A stretch of 38,420 nt of DNA from Pseudomonas sp. Ant30-3 (GCF_000690905.1 NZ_JMCL01000061.1:1-38420), one strand, 5' to 3'; shown: positions 18,901-28,003, counted from the stretch's first letter. The notes: generated by a model not told the origin, from the letters alone. A program made the numbers and translations.

Positions 18901-21900
18901 GCGGCGACCGACACCTGATCGAGCGAGCGGTGCTCCACATGCAGCGCCAAATTGTGGTGCAGCAGTGGACGCGCCTGCTGGCCATCCTGTTCGAACGTCG
19001 TGCGCAGGGTCTGGTGGCGGGCTTGCAACTGGGCGAAGGCCTCGCGCAGGGCTTGGCGGTTCAGCGAACCCTTGAGGCGCAACGCGGCGGGAATGTTGTA
19101 GGCCGGACTTTGCGGGTCCAGCTGCCAGAGAATCCATTGGCGCTGTTGAGCGTACGACAGAACTGGCGGCTGAGCGGTCGGCGCCCGTTGCAGCACCGGT
19201 TGTCCGCTGACGCCCGCCAGGGTTGCTCGCTCGGCAAATTCCGCCAGGTTCGCGGCACGGAACAGGCTGCTCACCGACAGTTCGAGCTGCAACTGCTGAC
19301 GCACCCGCGAAATCACTTGCAACACCAGCAACGAGTGGCCTCCCAGCTCGAAGAAGTTATCGTTGCGGCCGACTCTCTCGACCTGTAACACCTCCTGCCA
19401 GATCAGTGCCAATTGCGTTTCCAGCCCTTCGGCCGGGGCCACGAAGTCACGCTGGGCACCGCTGGCTTCGGCGCGCGGCAAGGCCCGGCGATCCAGTTTG
19501 CCGTTGTTGTTGAGCGGCAGGTTCGGCAACAGGATCAGGTGGTTGGGCACCATGTATTCCGGCAGCGACTGACGCAAGCCGGCTTTGAGGCCTTGCAGAT
19601 AGTCTGTCTCGCAATCCACCACGCCGCTGGCCACGATGTATGCCACCAGTTGCGTACCGTCCTGCGCGATGACCGCCGCCTCGCGCACACTTGCATGGGC
19701 CTGCAGGCAGGCTTCGATCTCGCCCGTTTCGATGCGCAAACCGCGAATTTTCACCTGATGGTCGATACGGCCGACGTATTCCAGATGTCCTTCGGCGTTG
19801 TAACGCGCCAAATCACCGCTGCGGTACAAACGTGCACCTGGCTCCTGGGCAAACGGGTCCGGCAGGAAACGTTCGGCGGTCAGCGCGGGGCGATCGCAGT
19901 AGCTCTGAGCGAGGCCGGCCGGCGCGCCAATACACAGTTCGCCGACACCGCCGGAAGGCAACAATTGACCCGCCGGGTCCAGCACGTACAGCGCGCGGCC
20001 AGCGATGGCGCGACCGATCGGAATACCGTGCGCATCGCTGGCGTCGTCGAGGCGGCACTGATGCACGCTGGACACCACAGTCGCCTCGGTAGGACCGTAG
20101 GTGTTGAGCAGTCGCACCTGGCTCAATCCGGCCTGATGCCACATGCGCAACCCTTCAACCGACATCGCCTCGCCGCCGACGTGAACCTGGCGCAGAGCAC
20201 CGAGACCGCTAACCCCACCGATTGCGCATTCCCGGGCCAGCAAATACCAGTAAGCGGCCGGCAAGTCCGCGACGGTTACGCCGTTCTGAACGATTTCAGC
20301 GGCGAGCCGACCGGTGTCCCACATGTCATCGCCGCGCATGATCAGCGCCGCGCCGACGCACAGCGCCGGGAAGCACTGTTCGACGAAACCGTCGAAGCTG
20401 AAAGTCGCGAACTGCAGTACGCGGTCCGCCGCTGACAGCAGCGAATAGTCGGCGGCGCTCCGGCAGAACTCGCGCAACGCGGCGTGGGCGATGGCCACGC
20501 CTTTGGGTTGTCCGGTGGAGCCGGAGGTGTAGATGATGTAGGCCAGATCGTCGGCGACCGCGTGGTTTGGCGGATTGGTCTCGCAGTAGCCGGCGCTGTC
20601 GTCGAAGCTCAGCCGTAGCACGCCTCGTACCTCTTCCAGCAGGCCGGATTCGCACAGCAGCACGTCGAGACGGCTGTCATCGGTCATGTAGGTCAGGCGT
20701 TCGATCGGGTAGGTCGGATCAAGAGGAACATACGCTGCGCCACTTTTAAGGACCGCCAGCAGGCTGATAATCAGCTGGGGGCCACGCTGCAGCGCCAGAC
20801 CGACACGCTTGCCCGGCCCGGCACCGTGGGCAATCAGACGATGGGCCATGCGGTTGGCCTGGCTGTTCAGCTGCGCGTAGCTCAGGGACTGACCATCAAC
20901 CCGCAACGCCGGCGCCTGTGGGGTCGCGGCAGCCTGGGCGGCAATTTGTTCGTGCACCAGAAGTGCTGTGGATAACTCGATCGTCGGCGGTTGGCAGATC
21001 GCAAGCAGCGCGAATTTACTGTCGGCATCGAGCAGTTCCAGCGTGCCCAGGGCGGCGTCCGGCTGCGCCACCAGCTGCATCAGCAGGTGCTGCAAATTCA
21101 TCGACAACTCAGCGACCTGAGCCGCACTGAATCGCGCCGCGTCGTAGCTGAAGTCCAGGCTCAGGCCTTCGCCCAGTTCGATGCCCAACGTCAACGGATA
21201 GTGGGTGCGTTCGTGGTTGTGAAGGTTGGAGAACGATAACCCGGCCGGGGCGCCCTGTTTCAACGCTTCGGCCACCGGGAAATTTTCGAACACCAGCAGG
21301 CTGTCAAACAGCGTCGAACCCTGCTGCCCTGCCCAGCCCTGAATGTCGTAAAGCGGTACGTGCTCGAACTCGCGCATGGCCAGGTTCAACCCTTGCAACT
21401 TGGCCAGCCATTGGCTGACCGTGCAGTCGGGCTGCATCGTGCAAATCAGCGGCAGCGTGTTGATGAACAGCCCGAGTTGCTCTTCGATCCCCGGCAACGG
21501 TGCAGAACGACCCGCCACAGTGGCTCCGAACACCACGCAATCCTGGCCAGTGTAGCGGTGCAGCAACAGGCTCCAGGCGGCTTGCATCAAAGTGTTGAGG
21601 GTCACTTTCTGTTGACGGGCAAATTCGCCAAGACGCTGGGTTACGCGGCTGGTCAGGGCGACACGGTGTTGCTCGCTACCCTCGGCCCCCACAGGTGGTC
21701 GCAAGGCTTCGGCCAATAGCGTTGGCGCTTGCAGCGGTGCCAATGCGGTTCTCCAGAATTGCTCGCCGGCGACGGCGGACTGCTGCTGCAACCAGCCCAG
21801 ATAATCACGGTATTGCCCGGCCGGCGCCCGTAGCGGCTCGCCAGCGCAGTAGTGCCGGATGACTTCGGCGAGCAACTGCGCGTTGCTCCAGCCGTCCATC

Positions 21901-24900
21901 AAAATGTGGTGGCTGGTGTAGATCAGGTGCCAGTCATCGGTGCCGGTGCGGACCAGCTTCAGGCGAAACAGCGGCGCGCAGCCCAGTTCAAAACCCTGGG
22001 CACGTTCGGTGTCGGCCAGCGTGTCTGTGCCGGATGCCTCAAGTACTTCAAGCGGCAACGCGACTTGCCGGACGATCGCCTGATGCGCGGTGTCGAGGCC
22101 TTGCCAGTGGAAACTGCTGCGCAGGATTTCGTGGCGCTCCAGCGCAGCCTGCCAGGCCTGTGCAAAACGCTGCGGGTCAAGGCCTTGAATGCCCAGGCGC
22201 AACTGGCTGATGTAGGCGCCGGTTTCGGGTTCGTACAGGGTGTGGAATAGCATGCCCTGCTGCATCGGCGACAGTGGGTAAAGGTTTTCGAGTGTGGCGA
22301 CTGCCACCGGCAATCCGTCGAGTTCCGTCTGGCTGATGCGCGCCAGCGGGAAGTCGGAGGGCGTGGCCTGGGCGAACTCGAGGGCGCAACAATGATCGAT
22401 CAGCGCGCTCAGTTCTTGTGCGTAATCGTCAGCCAGACGCTGGATGGTCGTGATGTCGAACATCTCGCGACTGAAACCCCAGCTCAGCGCCAACTCACCG
22501 CCGTAGACCTGACCTTCGACGGTCAGCCAATTGCTCAGCGGCGCCTCGGCGTCCTGGGCCTGGCCGCTGCCTTCGCTGGACGGCACGAACATCGCGGCGT
22601 CATCGAACTGGCGGTCGAACTGGCCAAGATAGTTGAAGGTGATACGCGCTTGCGGCAATGCAGCCAGTTCGGCGCGCATTGCAGGCGTGCCGAGGTAACG
22701 TAACGCCCCAAAGCCGAGCCCCTTATCGGGCACCGCTCGCAACTGTTCCTTGATGGTCTTGATTGACGCGCCGAGGTCACTCACCGGCATCAGGTTGATC
22801 GGGAAAAGGCTGGTGAACCAACCGACGGTGCGGGTCAAATCGATGTCGTCGAACAGGTCTTCGCGACCATGCCCTTCGAGCTGAATCAGTGCGCTGCCCT
22901 GCCCGCTCCAGCGGCAAATCGCGCGTGCCAGTGCGGTCAGCAGCAGATCATTGACTTGGGTGCGATAGGCCACCGGAGCTTGTTGCAACAGTTTGTGGGT
23001 TTGCGCGGCGTCGAGCCTGATCTCGAGCTTGTGCTCGAAGCGGTTTTGCAGCGCACCGTTCGGACGGTCGCAGGGCAAATCATTCGGAGCGTCGCGCAGT
23101 TGGGTTTGCCAGTGGCCCAGGCTTTTTTCGAAGGCTGGAAGATGATCTTGCAGACGAGTGACCCAGTGTTGATAAGTGCTGGTTTTTGCCATCTCCATGG
23201 TGCCGTTGTAGAACTGTTGCAGATCTTCCAGCAGTACACGCCAGGAAACGCCGTCCACCACCAGGTGATGGATAACCAACAGCAAACGCTGGGTGCCATC
23301 GGCCATTGCCACCAGCAGTGCCCGGACCAACGATCCACTTTGCAGATCGAGGCTGCGTTGGGCTTCGTCGCACAAAGCATTGAGCGCTTCGACCGACTGG
23401 GCCTGACGCTGCCACAACACCGAGTGCGTGGTGGGCGCCGCGTAGGTTTGCTGCCAGCCTTCGGCAGTCTCTTCATAGCGCAGGCGCAAGCTGTCGTGAA
23501 GGGTCAGCAATTGCTCGAACGCGCGGTCCAGCGCCTCGACGTTCAATGCCTCACGCGGCACCAGCAGCAGCGACTGGTTCCAGTGCTGACGCTCGGGGAT
23601 CGCCTGTTGAAAAAACCACTGTTGCACTGGCGCCAATGCCACCGCGCCGCTCGCCGGACCTTGATCGATCAACGACTGATCATCACTACGGGCAGCCTGG
23701 GCCAGACTGCGGATGACCTGGTGCTGGAACAGATCCTTGGGGCTCAGGACGATCCCGGCCTGACGCGCTCGGCTGACCACTTGCATTGCGACGATAGAAT
23801 CACCGCCCAGTTCGAAGTAGTTGTCATCCAGACCGACGTTGTCGAGGGCCAGCACGTCTTGCCAGATGGCAGCGAGGGCTTTTTCCATGGCCGTGCGCGG
23901 TGCAACGTGTTCACGCTGTTGCTGCGAACCGTCAATCGGCGGCAAGGCCCTGCGATCCAGTTTGCCGTTGGGTGTCAACGGCAAGTGTGCAAGGAATAAC
24001 AGGAACGCCGGGACCATGTAGTCCGGCAGATGCTGATGCAGCGCCGCTTTCAGGAATTCGCGCAGGATAGCTTGCGCCCCGCTGTCATCGACCAACGCTG
24101 GGTCGGTCGGCACGATGTACGCGACCAACTGCTGCCCATTGGCGCCGTCCTGCGCCAACACCGCCAGCTCGCGCACGGCCTCTTGCTGCAAAAGGCGCGC
24201 TTCGATTTCACCCAGCTCGATCCGAAAGCCGCGGACCTTGACCTGATGGTCGATGCGCCCGACGTATTGCAGTGAGCCGTCGGCTTGATAGCGGGTCAGG
24301 TCACCGGTGCGGTACAGGCGTTCGCCGTTGCCGGCAAACGGGTTCGGGAGGTATTTTTCAGCGGTCATGCCCGGGCGTGCGAGGTACCCGCGGGTGATGC
24401 CCGCGCCCGCCAGGTACAGCTCCGCGGCCACGCCTTGGGGCACCGGTTGCAGGTCGGCATCCAGCACATAACTGGCGGTGTGCTTGAGCGGGCGGCCGAT
24501 GTTAGCGCGGCCATTGACCTCGCGGCGGGTCCAGGTTGAATAGGTGGTGTCTTCGGATGGACCGTACAAATCGTAGACGTGCTCGACGGATGAATGCTGA
24601 TACAACGCCTCCACCAGGCTCTGCTTCAGCGGCTCGCCAGCGAGGTTGATGATGCGCACGCCCGACGGGATCTGCCCGTCACGCAGCAATGCGTTGATGG
24701 CCGACGGCACGGTGTTGATCAGGCGCACCTGATCCCGGGCCGGCAACTGCGGCAATTCCAGGGCATTGCGGGCGATGATCACCGAGCCGCCGTTGGCCAG
24801 TGTCACAAACAGCTCCCATACGGACAAATCGAAGCAGACCGAAGTTGAGGCCAGTACGCCTTGAATGTCCTCGCCACGGTAGACCGATTTCGACCAGTCG

Positions 24901-26951
24901 ATCAGCGCCAGCACGTTGCGATGGGCGATGGCCACACCTTTGGGTTTGCCGGTGGAGCCAGAGGTGTAAATCACGTAGGCGAGGTTGTCCGGCGTGACGC
25001 GGGTGACCGGTGCGCTGGTTGGGTAAGGCGCCAGCACCGATTCGATATCGTCCATCAGCAAGACTTGCGTGCCGACTCCAACAGTCAATGTCGCGGCGAC
25101 AGCCTGCTGCGTCAGCAATACCAGGGCGCGGCTGTCTTCCAGCATGTACGCAATGCGTTCAGCCGGGTAATCCGGGTCCAGCGGCACGTAGGCGCCACCG
25201 GCCTTGAGCACGGCCAGCAACGCCACCAGCATCGCATCGGAACGCTCCATCGCCACACCGATCCGCACCTCCGGGCCCACGCCCAGTTCGACCAGCTTGT
25301 GGGCGAGGCGATTGGCCTGAATATCCAGCCCGGCGTACGTCAGTTGTTTAGTGGCGAAGGTCACCGCCAACGCGTTCGGGCGGGTGGCGACTTGCTGGCT
25401 GATCAATTCATGAATGCACAGGTCGTACGCGAAACCATCGTCGGCACGATTCCAGTCACGCACGATGCGCTGATACTCGGCCGCTTCGAGCAGCGGCAGC
25501 TCACTGATGCGTTGCTGCGAATCGCTTGCCATCCCATGCAACAGGCGCGTCCAGTGCTGCGCCATGCGCGCGATGGTCGACGCATCGAACAGGTCGTTGG
25601 CGTACGTCAGCGCGGCGTGCAACGTGCCAGCCTTTTCGTAGGTGTCCAGCGTCAGATCAAACTGCGTGGTGCGCCCTTCCCACTCGATCGCGCCCAGCTG
25701 CAGCCCGGATGCGGTGGTGACCGTGGAAATGTCGGCCACCTGCGGCTGGTGGTTGTACATCACCTGGAACAGCGGCGTGTGGCTGAGGCTGCGTTCGAGT
25801 TTCAGCGCTTCGACCAGACGCTCGAACGGCAAGTCCTGGTGCGACTGGGCACCGAGCGCCGTTTCCTTGATGGCGCCGAGCAGATCAGCCACGCGGGTCT
25901 GACCGTCGAGTTGCGTGCGCAGTACTTGAGTGTTGACGAAGAAGCCGATCAGGCCTTCGGTTTCGCCGCGATTGCGATTGGCAATCGGCACGCCGACGCG
26001 GATGTCGGTCTGCCCGGTGTAGCGGTACAAAAGCACATTGAAGGCGCCGAGCAACACCATGAACAAGGTAACGTTGTGCTGCTGGGCGGTGCTGCGCAAT
26101 TGCCCGGCGAGCGCGGCGTCTATGCCGAATTCATAGCGCGTGCCGCGATAGCTCGGCATCGCCGGACGCGAGTGATCGGTGGGCAGCTCCAGCACCGGAT
26201 GCTCCTGGCCCAGCGTTGCTTGCCAGTACTCGAGTTGCCGCGCTTGCTCGCCGGCCTCCAGCCAGCGCCGCTGCCACAGGGCGTAGTCACTGTATTGAAT
26301 CGGCAACGGGGCCAGCTGCGGTTCCTGCCCGGCATCGTGAGCGTCATAGCAGTGGATGAATTCGTCGATCAGCACGTTCATCGACCAGCCATCGGAGACG
26401 ATGTGATGCAGGGTCAGTAGCAGCACATGTTCCTGCTCGGCAAGCTTGAGCAACTGCACCCGCAACAGCGGCCCGACCGCCAGATCGAACGGCAGCAATG
26501 ATTGCTGTTGCGCCGCGTTGGCCACCGCGTGTTCACGCTCGGCGAGCGGCAGCGCACTGAAGTCGATCTGCCCGATCTGCAGCGGCGCGCTGGCCGCAAC
26601 CTGAAGCAGACTCTCGTCAGGCTGGTGCTGGAAAACCGTGCGCAAGGTTTCGTGACGCGCCACCAGGCTGGCGAACGCCCGCTCCAGCGCCGAGTGGTTC
26701 AAACGACCAGTAAGGCGCACTGCACCGGGCAAGTTGTAGGCGCCACTGTGCGGGTCCAGCTGCCACAGAAACCACATGCGTTGCTGCGCGTAGGACAGCG
26801 CCTGACGATCCTCGGCTTCGACGCCTTGAGGTATCGGAAAACGGGCGAAATCCACGCCCTCCTTGTGCAAGGCCGCAAGGAACATCTGGCGCTTTTCCAG
26901 GGGCAACCCGATAAACCGGCGAGCAAGTTTCAAGGAGTCTTCAGCATTCAT
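15975..26951 (-). CDS. pvdI: Pyoverdine-type NRPS, three modules (predicted D-Ala, Lys, Thr)
   Basis: A 3658-residue synthetase, first of the operon. Domains by landmark: C (HHIVSDG at 182), A (YTSGSTG at 662), T (Ser1052), E (HH at 1228, RTVGWFTSLFPI); C (HHILMDG at 1681), A (2141), T (Ser2540); C (HHIAADG at 2721), A (3198), T (Ser3597). Specificity residues by eye: D-L-W-N-N-A-L-T-Y (alanine-like), D-G-E-A-H-G-T-V-V (close to a pyoverdine lysine code), D-F-W-N-I-G-M-V-H (canonical threonine). The N-terminus (MNAEDSLKLARRFI..LP) is the one I associate with PvdI of P. fluorescens strains. The first C domain has the L-accepting form (LSYAQQRMWFLW), so it should receive a chain from another synthetase, presumably PvdL elsewhere. 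There is no TE; the acidic C-terminal helix (LDALESLLDEMEIN) probably docks onto the next protein. The ribosome site is weak (TAAG). A PvdS-like promoter lies 57-79 bp upstream. Confidence 0.88.
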   Translation of the reverse strand: MNAEDSLKLARRFIGLPLEKRQMFLAALHKEGVDFARFPIPQGVEAEDRQALSYAQQRMWFLWQLDPHSGAYNLPGAVRLTGRLNHSALERAFASLVARHETLRTVFQHQPDESLLQVAASAPLQIGQIDFSALPLAEREHAVANAAQQQSLLPFDLAVGPLLRVQLLKLAEQEHVLLLTLHHIVSDGWSMNVLIDEFIHCYDAHDAGQEPQLAPLPIQYSDYALWQRRWLEAGEQARQLEYWQATLGQEHPVLELPTDHSRPAMPSYRGTRYEFGIDAALAGQLRSTAQQHNVTLFMVLLGAFNVLLYRYTGQTDIRVGVPIANRNRGETEGLIGFFVNTQVLRTQLDGQTRVADLLGAIKETALGAQSHQDLPFERLVEALKLERSLSHTPLFQVMYNHQPQVADISTVTTASGLQLGAIEWEGRTTQFDLTLDTYEKAGTLHAALTYANDLFDASTIARMAQHWTRLLHGMASDSQQRISELPLLEAAEYQRIVRDWNRADDGFAYDLCIHELISQQVATRPNALAVTFATKQLTYAGLDIQANRLAHKLVELGVGPEVRIGVAMERSDAMLVALLAVLKAGGAYVPLDPDYPAERIAYMLEDSRALVLLTQQAVAATLTVGVGTQVLLMDDIESVLAPYPTSAPVTRVTPDNLAYVIYTSGSTGKPKGVAIAHRNVLALIDWSKSVYRGEDIQGVLASTSVCFDLSVWELFVTLANGGSVIIARNALELPQLPARDQVRLINTVPSAINALLRDGQIPSGVRIINLAGEPLKQSLVEALYQHSSVEHVYDLYGPSEDTTYSTWTRREVNGRANIGRPLKHTASYVLDADLQPVPQGVAAELYLAGAGITRGYLARPGMTAEKYLPNPFAGNGERLYRTGDLTRYQADGSLQYVGRIDHQVKVRGFRIELGEIEARLLQQEAVRELAVLAQDGANGQQLVAYIVPTDPALVDDSGAQAILREFLKAALHQHLPDYMVPAFLLFLAHLPLTPNGKLDRRALPPIDGSQQQREHVAPRTAMEKALAAIWQDVLALDNVGLDDNYFELGGDSIVAMQVVSRARQAGIVLSPKDLFQHQVIRSLAQAARSDDQSLIDQGPASGAVALAPVQQWFFQQAIPERQHWNQSLLLVPREALNVEALDRAFEQLLTLHDSLRLRYEETAEGWQQTYAAPTTHSVLWQRQAQSVEALNALCDEAQRSLDLQSGSLVRALLVAMADGTQRLLLVIHHLVVDGVSWRVLLEDLQQFYNGTMEMAKTSTYQHWVTRLQDHLPAFEKSLGHWQTQLRDAPNDLPCDRPNGALQNRFEHKLEIRLDAAQTHKLLQQAPVAYRTQVNDLLLTALARAICRWSGQGSALIQLEGHGREDLFDDIDLTRTVGWFTSLFPINLMPVSDLGASIKTIKEQLRAVPDKGLGFGALRYLGTPAMRAELAALPQARITFNYLGQFDRQFDDAAMFVPSSEGSGQAQDAEAPLSNWLTVEGQVYGGELALSWGFSREMFDITTIQRLADDYAQELSALIDHCCALEFAQATPSDFPLARISQTELDGLPVAVATLENLYPLSPMQQGMLFHTLYEPETGAYISQLRLGIQGLDPQRFAQAWQAALERHEILRSSFHWQGLDTAHQAIVRQVALPLEVLEASGTDTLADTERAQGFELGCAPLFRLKLVRTGTDDWHLIYTSHHILMDGWSNAQLLAEVIRHYCAGEPLRAPAGQYRDYLGWLQQQSAVAGEQFWRTALAPLQAPTLLAEALRPPVGAEGSEQHRVALTSRVTQRLGEFARQQKVTLNTLMQAAWSLLLHRYTGQDCVVFGATVAGRSAPLPGIEEQLGLFINTLPLICTMQPDCTVSQWLAKLQGLNLAMREFEHVPLYDIQGWAGQQGSTLFDSLLVFENFPVAEALKQGAPAGLSFSNLHNHERTHYPLTLGIELGEGLSLDFSYDAARFSAAQVAELSMNLQHLLMQLVAQPDAALGTLELLDADSKFALLAICQPPTIELSTALLVHEQIAAQAAATPQAPALRVDGQSLSYAQLNSQANRMAHRLIAHGAGPGKRVGLALQRGPQLIISLLAVLKSGAAYVPLDPTYPIERLTYMTDDSRLDVLLCESGLLEEVRGVLRLSFDDSAGYCETNPPNHAVADDLAYIIYTSGSTGQPKGVAIAHAALREFCRSAADYSLLSAADRVLQFATFSFDGFVEQCFPALCVGAALIMRGDDMWDTGRLAAEIVQNGVTVADLPAAYWYLLARECAIGGVSGLGALRQVHVGGEAMSVEGLRMWHQAGLSQVRLLNTYGPTEATVVSSVHQCRLDDASDAHGIPIGRAIAGRALYVLDPAGQLLPSGGVGELCIGAPAGLAQSYCDRPALTAERFLPDPFAQEPGARLYRSGDLARYNAEGHLEYVGRIDHQVKIRGLRIETGEIEACLQAHASVREAAVIAQDGTQLVAYIVASGVVDCETDYLQGLKAGLRQSLPEYMVPNHLILLPNLPLNNNGKLDRRALPRAEASGAQRDFVAPAEGLETQLALIWQEVLQVERVGRNDNFFELGGHSLLVLQVISRVRQQLQLELSVSSLFRAANLAEFAERATLAGVSGQPVLQRAPTAQPPVLSYAQQRQWILWQLDPQSPAYNIPAALRLKGSLNRQALREAFAQLQARHQTLRTTFEQDGQQARPLLHHNLALHVEHRSLDQVSVAAAVADEIARPFDLRNGPLWRVLLLQVDTDEHVLVLTVHHIAADGWSMQVMVDEFSELYHAGVEDRSADLTSLPVNYSDYARWQRDWLDAGEGARQLTWWREQLAGRQAPLELPSELTRPARRTERGASLMLNVDSDLLAGLRQCAQVQQVTLFMLLLASFQTLLHRQSGQSNISVGVPSAGRSRLETEGLIGFFINTQVLCVEIDGQQPFSSLLQQVKQVALGVQANQDLPFEQLVDALQPDRSLDHSPLFQVLYNHQQQLGASVVRTVAGLNVERLHWQQHTTQFDLVLDTQEQGEALDASLTYATDLYDEASMKRLAEQWLNLLHAVVRDPQQRVAELSLIDRSQQEALVQHWNPAFLAQPGSPTLHQLFEAQAAQRPNAIALVHEGERLTYAALNAQANQLARKLREQGVGPEVRVGIATERAMPLVIGLLAILKAGGAYVPLDPHYPAERLGYMIEDSGITLLLTQHHLIDGLPACDAVPVLSLELLQLEAFSADNLSALATPDNLAYVIYTSGSTGRPKGALLSHGNVGRLLTATAGEFNFGPDDVWTLFHSYAFDFSVWELFGSLCTGGRLVIVPYYISRDPQEFHRLLCDEGVTVLNQTPTAFRQLLPIACASPKNMALRLVIFGGEALEIASLRPWFERFGDRQPTLVNMYGITETTVHVTYRAIGLADLDGKAQSPIGLPIRDLRWYLLDSQLQPVPEGVAGELYIAGAGLARGYHGRFDLTAERFVPSPFEASQRLYRSGDLARQRADGSIDYLGRIDQQVKIRGLRIELGEIEAALLAQPGVRQAVLSVHSGDAGQQLCAYVVAEQTPTDPIAWRDNLRAALKVDLPDYMVPSHWLLLDALPLTANGKLDRKALPMPDAQEWQRPFEAPEGDLEQRLAAIWADMLGVAQIGRRDNFFELGGHSLLAAQASARVELELSIELPLRTLFESADLQAYAAMAGQHAPADHDARLDALESLLDEMEIN

Positions 26952-27007
26952 TTCTTAGCATCCGGTTTCAGTAGGCAGAAAGCACAAAGGCATGTCGTCC
27001 CTATAAA

Positions 27008-27030
27008 ACGAATGCAGGCCGGAAAAATTA
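27008..27030 (-). promoter_or_regulatory. PvdS-type (iron-starvation sigma) promoter of the NRPS operon
   Basis: On the minus strand this reads CTAATT, then 15 nt after TAATT, then CGTT. The known PvdS 'IS box' is TAAAT-N16/17-CGT, so the -35 matches 4 of 5 and the spacer is slightly short. It lies 57-79 bp before the NRPS start, and a similar element precedes the thioesterase gene, which strengthens the reading. An AATGAGAAT-containing stretch at 27034-27050 just upstream looks like half a Fur box. Confidence 0.5.
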
Positions 27031-27088
27031 GCGAATGAGAATATGTATCAGAGAAGGGGTAATACGCGGCTTTTCAGGTGTCGAGAAA

Positions 27089-27182
27089 CCTGTGGGAGCG
27101 AGCCTGCTCGCGATAGCGGTATGTCAGTCAACATCCTTGCTGAATGGCACACCGCTATCGCGAGCAGGCTCGCTCCCACAGG
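27089..27182. repeat. Perfect REPIN between thioesterase and NRPS genes
   Basis: The 32-nt arm at 27089-27120 (CCTGTGGGAGCGAGCCTGCT...) is exactly repeated in inverted form at 27151-27182, separated by a 30-nt loop. This is a complete, undecayed inward-facing REP pair and suggests recent mobility of this REP type in the genome. It lies upstream of the PvdS-like promoter, between the thioesterase stop and the NRPS operon. Confidence 0.92.
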
Positions 27183-27199
27183 GTTAAGCACGTGTCGTG

Positions 27200-27934
27200 T
27201 CAGGCAGGGGCAACCATGGCATGCCGGCGATGATGCACTTCAAGCTGATCCTTGATGACCCGCAGCACTTTGGCTTCGTGCTCATGAATGAAGAAGTGCC
27301 CTCCGGCCAGCATGTCCAGGGAAAAACTGCCGTGGGTTTCCCTGCTCCAGCCGATCAACTGCTCGGTGGTGGCCTTGTCGGCCTTGCCGCCGAGCACGTG
27401 CACCGGGCAGTTGAGCAGCGGTCGCTGCACGGGTTGAAACCGCCCGCACAAAAGAAAATCCGCGCGCAGGATCGGCAGGGTCAGGCTCATCAATTCTTCG
27501 TTGGCCAGCACCTCTTCACGGGTGCCGTTGAGCGTGCGCAGCTGCTCGATCAGTTGTGCATCGGTTTTCGGTTCGGCAAAACCGCGGTCATAATCGGCAC
27601 GCATGGTCGGCGCCGCAGTGCCCGAGGCGAACAACGCGGCCGGTTCCGGACAGCCGAGCGCACGAAAGGCATGGGCCAACTCGCACGCGAGCAAGGCACC
27701 GAGGCTGTGCCCGAACAGCGCATAGGGCGCTTCTATCTGCGGCTTCAGCTCTTGCGCCAGCTGCATCGCCAGCGCACGCATGTCCGTGTGCAACGGCTGA
27801 TCGAAGCGAGCCCCGCGCCCCGGCAGTTCGACAGGCTGTACGTCAAGCCACTGAGGCACTTTGCGCCGCCAACGGCTGTAAACCATTGCGCTGGCGCCGG
27901 AATAGGGCAGGCACAGCAATGTCAGCTGGGTCAC
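27200..27934 (-). CDS. pvdG: Type II (editing) thioesterase of the NRPS system, PvdG-like
   Basis: A stand-alone alpha/beta-hydrolase thioesterase that in this family removes wrong or stalled acyl groups from NRPS carrier domains. Visible features are the N-terminal LLCLPYSGASA, PVELPGRGAR, the nucleophile elbow GHSLG (Ser at about residue 77), and the C-terminal AGGHFF with the catalytic His. The size of about 244 residues is typical. The frame opens with GTG at 27943, but GAGGTGA lies 5 nt before a second in-frame GTG at 27934, so the latter is preferred. There is no signal peptide. It is on the same strand as the NRPS pair, 248 bp upstream, and has its own PvdS-like element. In P. aeruginosa the equivalent gene sits beside pvdL, so assignment as pvdG rather than another type II thioesterase is inferred. 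Confidence 0.85.
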   Translation of the reverse strand: MTQLTLLCLPYSGASAMVYSRWRRKVPQWLDVQPVELPGRGARFDQPLHTDMRALAMQLAQELKPQIEAPYALFGHSLGALLACELAHAFRALGCPEPAALFASGTAAPTMRADYDRGFAEPKTDAQLIEQLRTLNGTREEVLANEELMSLTLPILRADFLLCGRFQPVQRPLLNCPVHVLGGKADKATTEQLIGWSRETHGSFSLDMLAGGHFFIHEHEAKVLRVIKDQLEVHHRRHAMVAPA

Positions 27935-27967
27935 CGGGCTCACCTCGAAAAGTTGTCTGCTAAGAGA

Positions 27968-27991
27968 ACGGATGAGCGAGCCGCGGAATTA
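27968..27991 (-). promoter_or_regulatory. PvdS-type promoter of the thioesterase gene
   Basis: On the minus strand this reads GACTAATT, with 16 nt between TAATT and CGTT. The spacing matches the PvdS IS box (TAAAT-N16-CGT) and the -35 matches 4 of 5 positions. It lies 34-57 bp before the preferred GTG start. It shares CTAATT and CGTT with the element before the NRPS operon. Confidence 0.5.
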
Positions 27992-28003
27992 GTCTACGCA
28001 GGA

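Noticed and set aside
27034..27050. Second Fur box (AATGAGAATATGTATCA) upstream of the NRPS operon
   Set aside because: Only half matches the Fur consensus. PvdS-dependent promoters are usually controlled indirectly by Fur, so it is mentioned with the promoter but not listed as a site.
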